Below, in pieces: positions 47,085 to 57,888 of a stretch of DNA of 64,000 nt. Every line of letters begins with the position of its first letter. Positions within the stretch are counted from its first letter, which is position 1. This DNA comes from Mytilus californianus (Eukaryota > Mollusca > Bivalvia > Mytilida > Mytilidae), in the NCBI RefSeq assembly GCF_021869535.1, contig NW_026262734.1:108101088-108165087 (forward strand), in the 5' to 3' direction. The position numbers were made by a program, and so were the translations under genes. The notes below the pieces were generated by a model that was not told the origin of the DNA, made no database searches, and was given only the letters and a program-made list of their open reading frames with translations.

Positions 47085-47345
47085 TTTCCTGGAACTTATG
47101 TAACAAATAATCTTACAATTACAATTGATCTCAAGTTATACAGTGGACTCTTTTTAATTGCATACCAGTTAATTGCATAACCATGTTAATTGCATAATCC
47201 TGTTATTTGCATATCTATTAATTACATAATCAGTTATTTGCATAAAATTTCCTTCCTATCTTTTTTATGTTGTAAATCCAATATTTTAATTTCATAGGTT
47301 AAAAAATAAATCCTTGTTAATTGCATAAAAAAATTAAAGACGATA
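47085..47345 (+). repeat. 3' UTR with repeated TTAATTGCATA motif
   Basis: From 47150, TTAATTGCATA or TTATTTGCATA recurs six to seven times at 15-18 bp steps, with one outlier at 47320. Part of the likely 3' UTR of SEC14-like gene 1. Confidence 0.6.
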
Positions 47346-47540
47346 ATACAAAGTGTACCATTGTGGGCAAAATTAAAGTTATTTGCAATGTTACTAATAA
47401 GGTAAACAAGGATAGAAAAAAGTCAAAATAGTGTTTACATTAAAAAAAGATGTATAACAATTTAATGTCTTTTGTTTGTTAATAGTATTGACATCAAGGG
47501 GACTTAATTGGTGTCTCAAGAGTTTATTCTTAATGTTATA

Positions 47541-47748
47541 CTGTGGATTCATTTATTTTCGTGGGTACCAATTTTCGTGGATTATAGAAATCTTACATGT
47601 TCGTGGATATTTAATTTCGTGGTTTTGCCGAAGTCTGCATACAATCCTATAGAAAATTTGTTATTCGTTGAACATTTAATTTCGTGGTTCACCTGTACCC
47701 ACGAAATCAACGAAAATTTGTATTCATTGAATAATAATGAATCCACAG
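47541..47748. mobile_element. CTGTGGATTCATT TIR element
   Basis: CTGTGGATTCATT and AATGAATCCACAG at the ends, flanked by TA; inner TTTCGTGGGTACC / GTACCCACGAAA are also inverted. It explains most of the 143-codon open frame from 47508, which is not a gene. Confidence 0.8.
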
Positions 47749-48100
47749 TACATAGAATTACTTCTGTAAAAGCTAAAGAGTATCTTTATATTTCACTCTA
47801 TCAAATTTATCATAATTGTATAATATCTTGTGACACTTTGGCTATGAAATTAAGAGGAATCCACTGTATTATATTGTTCATAACTTGGCATGTATATTCA
47901 CTTGTAAGTTTCTTTGTGAACAGAGTCATTTGGTGTTAGTTATAAGCTAGATTAAGTGTTCAAGACAATTGTTCAGCTCATTTTATTAATGTTGATTTTA
48001 AGCCTCTGTTTGTTAGGTATCAATGTTAAAACTAATGAAAGATTTCTGTAATGGTAAACCTGGATTTGACCATTATAATTTCTTTATTATACATGTTATA

Positions 48101-48280
48101 CAGTCAAGCCTGCTGTAAAGGTTGCCTCTATTGAACAAAATCCTGTTTTGTAATTCCACCCTCTTATTGTCACGCTATAGTAATACCTTTATAGCATTTT
48201 GAACCTCAATTTAAAGGGCACCTCTCTTATAAGGACAGTTTTATCTGTCCTTAGGGTGACCTTGATATACAGGTTGACTG
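48101..48280. mobile_element. CAGTCAAGCCTG TIR element
   Basis: CAGTCAAGCCTG at the left and CAGGTTGACTG at the right, flanked by TA. Same family as 61025-61682. Confidence 0.65.
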
Positions 48281-48282
48281 TA

Positions 48283-50895
48283 AATAGTAATTTTATTTTG
48301 GTGTCAAATTTTGCTTTTATTTTAGATGAGCAAAATCATATTTTTTGTAAGAAATATACAGGTTTCTGACATTTGACCTACTTATTTTTGGATGCCAGGT
48401 TTCGCTTTGGATGATTAGTTTTTTATGTAATCAGTCACTACTGTTTTGAAGTTAAGACACATTGAACTTTTTCACTTTACACTTCATTTTTTCTCACTTC
48501 AATAATACTCATGGCAAAAAATCAAACACTTTTAACCATCATATTTTTACAGTAGTTTTAAATAAATAACTCAATGTCTTTCATTCTCTCTATCTTATCG
48601 AAGGCATGGATAAAAACTGTGATTAAAAGTTGGTTTTGTAAATACAACCCACCTAGGTTTAAGAATTAGGAGTTCTAACCTTCCCGTGTATATTTTTTTT
48701 ACCTATAATAAGGTACTCCCCCTCCCTCCCAGTATACAAAATGCAATAAGGAATAACAACATTTTCATTCTTCATTTCAAAAAAATATTGTACATCAAAA
48801 TTATGGAAAAATTAGGATAGTTCTATGTGCTAGTTTTTTTAAAGAACATGTCCAAGAATTTGAAAAAGTAGAATTTTCAGCAGGAAACAGGTTTTTTTTT
48901 TATTTTATATATGAAATGTAAGGGAAGATATTAATATTAAATTGTATGTAAAAATGAGATATATTTATAATAAGCAATTTAAAAAACAAAATGGTGTGTG
49001 ATATTTAAGAGGATCTGGATGGGTGTACATCATTTTTGTATTCTTTAATTTTTTTAGACTAGTATTCTCTGTTTTTACCCACTATTCTCTATTCTGTAAA
49101 CCCCATACAGACCCTCGTGTAAGTATTTTAAGAATATGAAGAAATATAGGGGTTGCTGAGGGAAAATATATAATATATAGCATATGTAAAAGCCAGTGGG
49201 GATACATATATATTGAGGAAAAGTTGTAAACTTTGAAAGCAAAAAGGTTTAATTTTGCTGACATGTTTTGACAGTTAAAGACCCCAAATGTAATATGACT
49301 CTTACTTCATAATTGAAAAGCCTGTTATTTTGTTTGTTCTCAGTTTAAAATCATACTTTGGTTCATTATTATTCATTATGTACCAAATCTTTGTTGTTTT
49401 TGTGGAAATAGGTATACCACAAATTAAAATTTTCGGCGGAGTGAAAATTTTCTGAAGGCATATAAGCAGAGTTTGGAAAACCACTAAATCAAATATCCAT
49501 GGAAATGCATTTTTTCCTCAATCTCTAAAAATTTGCATCTACAAAGTAACTGAATCCATCGTACTTTGACATCATAAATTCCATTGACGTTATGTTTTTT
49601 TGCGTCATAAAATAATCAATTTTCCCTTTTTTATCTTTAAGTTAGCTGATCATATAATTCAAAATAACATATGCATACATCAAAATGCTGATTGAATCAT
49701 TTTAATTTACTGTCTCACATTATCAGTATTATTGTGCGGACTGACGGTAAAGCTGAAGTGACACATTAGGATCACTTCTATTGTCTTGAATCGTCATTTA
49801 ACAGATTTTTATACAGGACATCAAGTTGTGAACCTGCTTTTTTAATATTTTACTTTTGTGATAATTGTTTGGAAATAATTAATTTCTTAAAGAGGTCTCT
49901 CAAATTGTCCCTCAAACTGTCAATAATGACATTATTGTGACATCACAACTACGAAAATATTAATTTTTTCCAGACTTTAACCTCTGAACAAAGATTACAG
50001 TAGAGGTAAACAAAGGTAAAAAAATCTTTCTTTTTTCCTGAATATCAGAAACAGGCCCTGATGATCCTAATTCCTTTTCATGAATTCTAAACTTTAATTG
50101 CAATGAATCAAAATCCATGACATATTTAATTAATATTTTTTATTCTTTATATTACATATTCTTTCAACAATTTTGGGATATTTATGTTTTATGTTTTGAA
50201 TAATTGAATGAGATTCAATCAAAAAGATTGATGGTAATGTTTTGTTATGTATTATGTTGTTTGTTAATGTCTATAGAGCTTTTGATTTAATTGATAAGAT
50301 GTATTTGTTATTTATACTTTATTGTAATGGTTTTTTTTTCTTCTTAAAATTTAGACAATACGATTGACCAGTCAAGTCAATGGACACAGGACTTGAAACT
50401 TAAGAAATAACAGTACTGTATTTGAAGAGTTGTTACCTTCAGTTTGGGATTATACAGTCACAAGTGCAGTTTCACAGAGCTAGTTAAATAGATATTTGCA
50501 ACCATCAATTCCCAAATTAACAGTGGCAACTTTTCATATATTGTACTGTTTTTCCTATTTTAATACAAAAGTTTTAAATGCTCATAATAAAACATTTAAA
50601 AAAATACCTCAAACATTAACTGCATTTGCGCATGGTTATTGAAAATAATTGGACCATCAACCATGTAATTGACGACAGAAGACGATTAGATTTTAAAATT
50701 TTATTTATAGTGCAATATTTTAATAAATAAGTTGTCTAATTTTTGTATCATTTGATTAATATCTTTTTTATTCATATAGTCAGGTGCACATAATTTTACC
50801 CTAATCACTGAGTGAAGTAATTATTCCCCTTGTTCATCCATCAGGCTTGTAAAAAAGATACCATGGCAAAATACAACAAAAAGACAAGCAATATA
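48283..50895. other. Intergenic, nothing recognised
   Basis: AT-rich stretch downstream of SEC14-like gene 1. It may contain alternative 3' UTR ends (AATAAA near 48560). Open frames at 49082 and 49302 are unsupported. Confidence 0.3.
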
Positions 50896-50897
50896 AA

Positions 50898-51010
50898 AGT
50901 ACAGAGATGTGGTCATTGCTAATGAGGCATCTATCCACATTTACATGTCACTGTATGACCTTCCACAATGAGAAAAACACATACCGTATAGTCAGCTAAT
51001 AAAGACTCAA
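50898..51010 (+). repeat. AAGATGTGG SINE-like repeat, diverged copy
   Basis: AGAGATGTGGTCATTGCTAA, GACCTTCCACAATGAG, ACCGTATAGTCAGCTAATAA. Confidence 0.5.
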
Positions 51011-51137
51011 AATTTTCCAAAATTAATTTGCATATTGCATTTTTTTATAGTTTACTATTGACTGAACTATTTTATTTTCATAAAACCTGCAAAAACGATG
51101 TATTTTCCAAATTAAGACAATAATTATACAAAACAGA

Positions 51138-51354
51138 GAGGGCCTCAGCAGTTGAGTGATCTAAGTAGTTCATCTACGATATCACTAGCCATTCAACACT
51201 GAAGTTGTGAGGTTCCAACCCCGCACATGGCAGGTATGTTTGACTAGGATGTCTGTGTACCTGCATGCCGGCTTCCTGCACCAATAAAAACGTACAACCA
51301 CAATGTAACCAATAGTGGTGTTAAACACCAACAATCAATCAATCAACAAATGGG
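51138..51354 (+). repeat. tRNA-derived SINE
   Basis: Head with an A-box-like TGAGTGATCTAAGTAG and a B-box-like GGTTCCAACCCC at tRNA spacing, a body with CTTCCTGCACCAATAAAAAC, and a tail of CAATCAATCAATC. Confidence 0.65.
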
Positions 51355-51540
51355 AGACAACTCATGTTTGATGACTATATGGAATATTTATTTTATAATT
51401 TCATTTGGGTTAAGAATGGACCTTTTGTCCTATTTTTCACTGATAGTTCATTAATATTTTAGTATCACCACAATATATAGACATTATGTCCAAAGGGGGT
51501 CCAAAGGGGGTATTTTAATGGATTAGGATTGCTAATTTTT

Positions 51541-51650
51541 CTGCAAGAGGTCAGTAGATCTCTCCGTGTACTCCAACTACACCCCACCAATAAAAACTTG
51601 CCACCAAGATGTAGCCAAATGTACTTAAGCAGCATCAATCAATCAATTCT
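51541..51650 (+). repeat. tRNA-derived SINE, 3' fragment
   Basis: CCCACCAATAAAAACTTGCC and the AATCAATCAATT tail match the body and end of the 51138 copy; the tRNA head is missing. Confidence 0.55.
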
Positions 51651-52143
51651 AAGGTGATATTAAGAAGCCAACCATCAATCAAATGATTTAATAATAAACA
51701 AAAATAACCTATATTTCAACACACATATACATTTATTTATATATATAAGTATGCTTGTTTATAGAATTTTATAAACCGTTAAAGATGATAAAAGTATTGT
51801 TCCTTTGACAAGTACATGAAGGAATTTTGTGGCATGAATTAATTAATACATCTTGTTGCTTCTTCTTCATAGCAATGAAAAAAAAAAACTTTAAAAAAAT
51901 TTATTGTTGAAAACTTAACCACTAGAAACTTTCTACGTTTTCTATGGTTGTGAACTCTTTGTTGGTTTTATTTGCCAGGTCAAATGAACCATAAATCACT
52001 GCCTGTTTTGTTAATTTAAAAAAATCACTTAAGGTTGGTTTCTGGCTTTTGATAGGCAAATTGTATTGCATATTAAATTATGTTAACATGTATAAGTTTT
52101 TTAATCATTGTGTAGTGTTTTTAAGTCACAATATGATATTACT

Positions 52144-52378
52144 GTGGTCCTCAGTGGCAGAGTGGTGTAAGTAGTTCATCTAAGTGTTCATTAGCCTATC
52201 AACACTGAGGTTGTGAGTTTGAATCTCATCTTACTTAACTAACATTGTAAGTTTCCTTCAGAAGGTTGATGATTCTTGTAAGGGTACTCAGGCTTTCTCC
52301 ATCAATAAAAGACTAGTCACCATCACATATCTAAGTGTGCTGGAAATGGCCGTAAAACATCACCAATCAATCAATCTA
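52144..52378 (+). repeat. tRNA-derived SINE
   Basis: TCAGTGGCAGAGTGGTGTAAG (A box region shown as TGGCAGAGTGG), B box GAGTTTGAATCTC, then CTCCATCAATAAAAGACTAG and a CAATCAATCAATC tail. Confidence 0.65.
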
Positions 52379-52816
52379 TGTCAAGATATCAAAAGATATT
52401 ATTGTATAATTATAGATTATCTATGGTTTTTCAAACAAGAAGGGTGACATCCCTGAGATGAGATGTGGCCGAGCAACATCCTTGAGTTTGAAAGAACAAT
52501 GATAATCTGTTTATCGCTATCTTGCCTATGACGTTGTTAATGTTTCCATTGACAACTTCACTTGAGCCCTTAGTTTCTGACGATAATTTTCTATCTCAAG
52601 CGAGAAGCGTGATATGAAAAATTATCACAAAAAAGATCAAAGGAAATATACGCAAAATAGCGATAATATATTATTTCTTATTTCCATGAATGATTATCTG
52701 TTTTAAGAACAATATCAATCTGACAGATTTTCATAAAAGATTTTTTTTTCAAAATTAATGTCTCATAGTGACAGTTGTTTCTGTTTGATGTCTGTAGTTA
52801 AATAAAAAATCTTGTG

Positions 52817-52890
52817 ATGTCAGTTTTTATACAGAAGGTTTCAAGGTATACACAAGACCTACAGGCCAGAAACCAGGTAACTCAAAGTAA
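52817..52890 (+). pseudogene. Fossil SEC14-like GOLD exon fragment
   Basis: The stretch reads VSFYTEGFKVYTRPTGQKPG before a stop. It aligns with the GOLD core exon of gene 1 (WQFSTEGFDIGFGIYRRTKD) if about 8-10 bases are deleted after TEGF. No full exon or acceptor is preserved. It lies between the two tail-to-tail SEC14-like genes, so it may be a relic of a third copy. The match is short and judged by eye. Confidence 0.45.
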
Positions 52891-52999
52891 GGTGTTAAAA
52901 ATATTAAATTCTCAGTTGATTTTTATTATTTTATTATGTAGATAATTACAAAATTTATGTGATAGATTTTAAGTGAGTATTCTAATTTTCAGAAAATTA

Positions 53000-54500
53000 C
53001 AGTTTTTTAAGTTGCTCATATTTATTTGTTACGACGATGATTATATTTTTATTGCTCTGTTATACGAGATTTTCTTTGTACACATATTTATCTTTTTTCT
53101 GATTATATGTTCTCTCACATATTTTACATTAACTTAAATAAACATTTCAAATTAAAGTGTTTTTGTTTGGCAGGAAGTCAGTGTATAGGAATTATATAGA
53201 GGATAGGAATAACATGAATTGTGGGTAAAATTTAATGAGACAGCAACCCAATGACGAAATAAACCTAAAGATTTACATGGTTCACGCTTGATCTGATGGA
53301 TTACATGGATACACAGATAAAAAGACTTGCCAATAACTTTGGCACATGCTGCTATTTTTTTCTTCTTCTGGACTAAAATTCCTCATATTGCACTATACTT
53401 ATACTTTGGGGACAGACTCGGACTGAAAAACCTCTCCAAAAATAGGCCTGACATCCCTCTCAAACATCAGGTCTGGTCTTTCTCACAAATACACATATTT
53501 ATGTATTTCTGCAAAAAAGTTTATTTCAATTCCGCATTAACTACATACTATTTTTCCACAATTTACCGGACAAAATAAATTATCATTTATGAGATGAATG
53601 CATAAAAATCTTTTTATAACAGTTGCTAATATTGTAAAAAATGAACCATAAAACAACTACCTGGTTTACAGAGGAGGCAAATATTTGCAAAAGCAGAGCA
53701 CAATTGAGCTGCGTGGGGTAGAAATCACCCTTAGTCAAATGATTACCAATACGTTTGTTAACCTTTTTCGGGTTGAAAAAATCTCTATGGAAAGTCTGTA
53801 ACTGTTTGAAAATAGAGCTGATATAAGAACCATACAAAACAGACCAAAATTCCTCTTTTATTTCATATTTGAATGTTCCAAAATCAATCAGTCTACACAT
53901 GTACATGTATATGTGCACTCACGTAAGGTCGATTTCTATCTGACCCAGCTCCCTTGTTATAAAATACTTTTGGAGATAACTGCTGAAAAGGCGACACATT
54001 TGCTTACAACTTTAGATATGTGGTAAAGTAATGATTTGTTGAAACATATAATGCTAATAGGGCTGAGATTCTTCTGCAGACAATATACTTATTCTTTTGA
54101 GACAGCATGTGTGAGATATAAGTCCTTGTAAAACAGATGTACACAATTGCTGAAATTTTCCACCATTTTAAAAAATATAAAAATGGCATAATACAATAAA
54201 CAAAGTTTTCAAATATATGCTTTTATTTTTTTTCATAATAAATGATTAACATATATAACATAGTTTCCTTAAAAAATAAATATAATGTCTATCTATTCAA
54301 TATATTAAAAATGTAACAAAAATATATCTTCCCATGTGGTTTTCAAATGCAAATAGATAAAAATATACAAAATCATATTTTCAGTATGTCTTATAATTGA
54401 AAAGTGGAAGTTTATCTAAAGAGAAATATAAAGGTTACATAATAACTTGAATTTCTATGATAACTTTTTGGTCATAAAAAATAAACAGATTATCAGTATA
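53000..54500. other. Intergenic, unrecognised minus-strand frame
   Basis: A 111-codon minus-strand frame at 53583-53918 (QLQTFHRDFFNPKKVNKRIG) looks protein-like but I recognise no family and see no splice context. It may be a transposon remnant. Confidence 0.25.
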
Positions 54501-54506
54501 AAATAA

Positions 54507-54606
54507 TAAGATGTGGTATGGTTCCCTATGAGACAACTATCCACCAGAGACCAAATGAAGTGGATGTAAATAATAGGTCACCATATGGCCTTTAACCATG
54601 AGCTCA
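54507..54606 (+). repeat. AAGATGTGG SINE-like repeat copy
   Basis: ATAAGATGTGGTATGGTTCC, GAGACAACTATCCACCAGAG. 54610-55475 beyond it shows nothing recognisable. Confidence 0.55.
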
Positions 54607-55479
54607 AATTTTTATATATGCTACCTAGCGTCGAAATTTTCCATAATTCCTAAAAAATGGTAAGAAACCAAACAGCAAACCAACAAAACAAAAAGTACCA
54701 GTAATGAATTTTTATTATTTTCCATTTAAACAAATTATCTACAAACAAGAGTTAAATTAAAAAAGCTTTTTTGCTGTCTTATTTAAATTCATATGACAAA
54801 TACAATAGTAACGTACCAACAACATGATGAAGTGATGTCAACAATGCCATGTAATAAATTCTATCTGGCCAGAATATTTTATTAATTTCATAAAGAGTCA
54901 AAAATGCTCCTAAATTGTACTTCAATCTATGACTTCAAATTTGGTTTGCATTAAAGTTAAGATAACACTAGATGTGCCTGGACAAGAAAAATGTTCCTCG
55001 CCTGCAAAATGATTGAATGACTCAGTATTACTTTAAGGAGAAGATTAACAAAAAACAAACCAAAAACTTATCTGTAACTGATAATTATACACTTCTGAAC
55101 CATAAACAGCTAAGGAACTCTCACATTATTATAAATGCATTCATGGCACCAAAGAACAGCCCCTTTTAATGTTTAATAAAAATTTATGAAATTTGGTTAG
55201 AATTCAAATGAATTTTAAAAAAGAGCAATATTGAGGACCAATACAATACCTTACCACAGTGATTGTCAATAAAAGCAGCACCTCTCATAATGTTTATATA
55301 TAGCATACACTCAATATTTCCCACTCAAAAATTCTAAGCATTTTTGGTAAAAACAAAACAACATGACATCCATTGGCATTGACCTTTAAATCTTGGTTAA
55401 TAATATCTGAAATACTTTAAAGTTCAGACCTTCCATTTAATACTTACAACTATTTTAAAGCAAAAAAGACTTGATTTAA

Positions 55480-55756
55480 GGTGGTACCCAACACCTTGAA
55501 TAATATTAATTTGGCTCGTTTAATTTTCATAAAATTTTGACAAAATGTTTACTTTGACCCTTTAACAAAAATATAAGAATTTTAAAAAATTTCAACCAAA
55601 CACTTTATCAGAAAAATTTCATTGATTATATATAGCAGTTTGACAAACACTAATTTTGATCATTGAGAAGCTTAATATTTCCTTAACAATACAACGTGAT
55701 TAAAACATCTAGCTGATTTTTACAGAGTTATCTCCCTGTAGTGTTGAGGTACCACC
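55480..55756. mobile_element. TTAA-flanked MITE GGTGGTACC
   Basis: GGTGGTACCCAACAC at the left and GTGTTGAGGTACCACC at the right; TTAA on both sides (55476-55479, 55757-55760). 277 bp. Confidence 0.8.
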
Positions 55757-55810
55757 TTAAGGAAAATTAAGACAGTGTACACATCTTATGTTTTCATTTT
55801 TTCTCTTTAT

Positions 55811-56410
55811 CTTATCTGAAAACTATGTCACAGAAGTGTATATATACCGTCTTATCTGAAAACTATGTCATAGAAGTGTATATATACCGTCTTATCTGAA
55901 AACTATGTCATAGAAGTGTATATATACCGTCTTATCTGAAAACTATGTCATAGAAGTGTATATATACCGTCTTATCTGAAAACTATGTCACAGAAGTGTA
56001 TATATACCGTCTTATCTGAAAACTATGTCACAGAAGTGTATATATACCGTCTTATCTGAAAACTATGTCATAGAAGTGTATATATACCGTCTTATCTGAA
56101 AACTATGTCATAGAAGTGTATATATACCGTCTTATCTGAAAACTATGTCATAGAAGTGTATATATACCGTCTTATCTGAAAACTATGTCACAGAAGTGTA
56201 TATATACCGTCTTATCTGAAAACTATGTCACAGAAGTGTATATATACCGTCTTATCTGAAAACTATGTCATAGAAGTGTATATATACCGTCTTATCTGAA
56301 AACTATGTCACAGAAGTGTATATATACCGTCTTATCTGAAAACTATGTCACAGAAGTGTATATATACCGTCTTATCTGAAAACTATGTCATAGAAGTGTA
56401 TATATACCGG
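55811..56410 (+). repeat. 40-bp minisatellite, 15 units
   Basis: Unit CTTATCTGAAAACTATGTCA then C/TAGAAGTGTATATATACCGT. Units are identical except one C/T site, which runs C TTTCC TTTCC TCCT across the array. Confidence 0.95.
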
Positions 56411-57597
56411 TAATAGTTTCCTTAGTTTCATCGTAATGTCTGAATTTTTGGTGCTAATGATAGATCTTTAATATAATGCTTTTGGAAATTGGATTTTTTT
56501 CAGTTTATCAGAAATAATCTAACAGAAAAATACATTAAATCCTATCACCCATTGCAAATCATTATATGCATATCTGATAAATCTAATACTTTAGTCAAGT
56601 ATAACTTATGTGATTTCTCTAGGTCACCTTTTTACTTAGTTATACATTATAGAATATTCAAATCTAAAATATTTATAATCTTAATCTAATATACATTGAT
56701 GTTGCTTCATAGACATTCGAAAATAAAAAAGTAAACCATTTTTATCTTAATAAAACACTTTGCGTTTGACTTCGTTTTTTCAAATACATAAAACATTGAT
56801 TTAACATCTTTGGAATGTAAACTGTTGGCAAGACTTAAAAAAAAAAATCAATTTAATTGTTGTTAATTTCTTATTTGACAAACTATCTAAATATTACACT
56901 AGCCCTGGCATAAAATACAATGTAACAAAATACACATTTTTATTGAATATGGAATCAACTCCCCTGAATAAATCAAAATAATATTATAATCCTGAATATG
57001 GCAAATATACAACTAGCATAAAGTGTAGTTTACCATGTAAATACCATGATCATACAAAATAAATATTCTGTTTTACAAAGCTTATTACCTTTGCTTGGTA
57101 ATTCTAGTTTATACATAACGTGCAGAAACTGTACCTTGACAATTGTGAACCAATCGACAGAAGCAATTACAATTTCTTAAAATCATTTTTTGTTTTAGAA
57201 AAAAATTCTGTTTCAAGGACACATTCTTTCATTTTACTAAGCAACTAGAAAAACATAAAAATACAGAATCATTAATATAACATAACTCTATCAAATTAAT
57301 CATACCATCATAATGTGGCAGTAGTAAATTACAAGAAAGAATAACATAATGTTATTCTATGTTTTGATACTTTTTCTTTGCATGGTGTAAGACAAGTTAA
57401 TCTAAGCTGACAATAATTGTTACTGAATAAATATAAATGAAGTCATCTTGTTTATTATTGCTACATATTACAAATGTCAAATCATTAGTACTTGGTTAGA
57501 TTAAAGTTTTTGTTTAAAAATATAAAAAATTTAAATAAAAGTACAAGCAATGTCTTATCGGACTTTTAGGGCATCATGTAAGCTGTTAAACAGATAA
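56411..57597. other. Intergenic, nothing recognised
   Basis: AT-rich; likely contains the distal 3' UTR of SEC14-like gene 2. The open frame at 56489-56689 is unsupported. Confidence 0.3.
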
Positions 57598-57603
57598 TTT
57601 ATT
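57598..57603 (-). promoter_or_regulatory. Candidate polyadenylation signal of SEC14-like gene 2
   Basis: AATAAA on the minus strand (TTTATT on plus), 65 bases downstream of the stop codon. Another lies near 57451. Position is suitable; use is inferred. Confidence 0.4.
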
Positions 57604-57667
57604 TTGAATGGCGAAACATCATATAATATCCTAATAATTTTCTTCAATTTTTCCACTTGGGAATCTT

Positions 57668-57888
57668 TCACATATTAGTGGATTGCCCATCTGCCTCCTT
57701 CGTCTCAGAGTCACCATCATCTACATCTAAGGTACTGTCGATACATAATTCTGATTTATCTCCCTTGTCATTGGTTTTATCGTAGGTGTGTGCATTGACT
57801 TCCTCGACCTCTGGTTCTAGGACCTCTATTAGATAACTGATCGTTTTACTTCTGATGTAACTGTATGTATTGTCAAAACGTACCACGT
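57668..57888 (-). CDS. SEC14L2-like: SEC14-like gene 2, last exon
   Basis: 221 nt from acceptor ttttgtag to TGA at 57670-57668. Encodes VVRFDNTYSYIRSKTISYLI and EVLEPE, then about 45 residues rich in Asp, Glu, Lys, Ser and Thr that have no match in the plus-strand paralog. A minus-strand AATAAA lies at 57603-57598, 65 bases past the stop. Confidence 0.93.

Noticed and set aside
47508..47939. 143-codon plus-strand open frame
   Set aside because: Mostly the CTGTGGATTCATT inverted-repeat element; no coding character.
50352..50400. Possible second fossil exon (GACAATACGATTGACCAG after TTTAG)
   Set aside because: Resembles FDNTYS for only three residues; chance match.
51138..51220. Functional tRNA gene
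   Set aside because: Only the A and B boxes are tRNA-like; stems do not pair well and the sequence continues into a SINE body and tail.
53583..53918. Minus-strand protein-coding gene
   Set aside because: Protein-like in places, but no recognised family, no splice context and no start that stands out.
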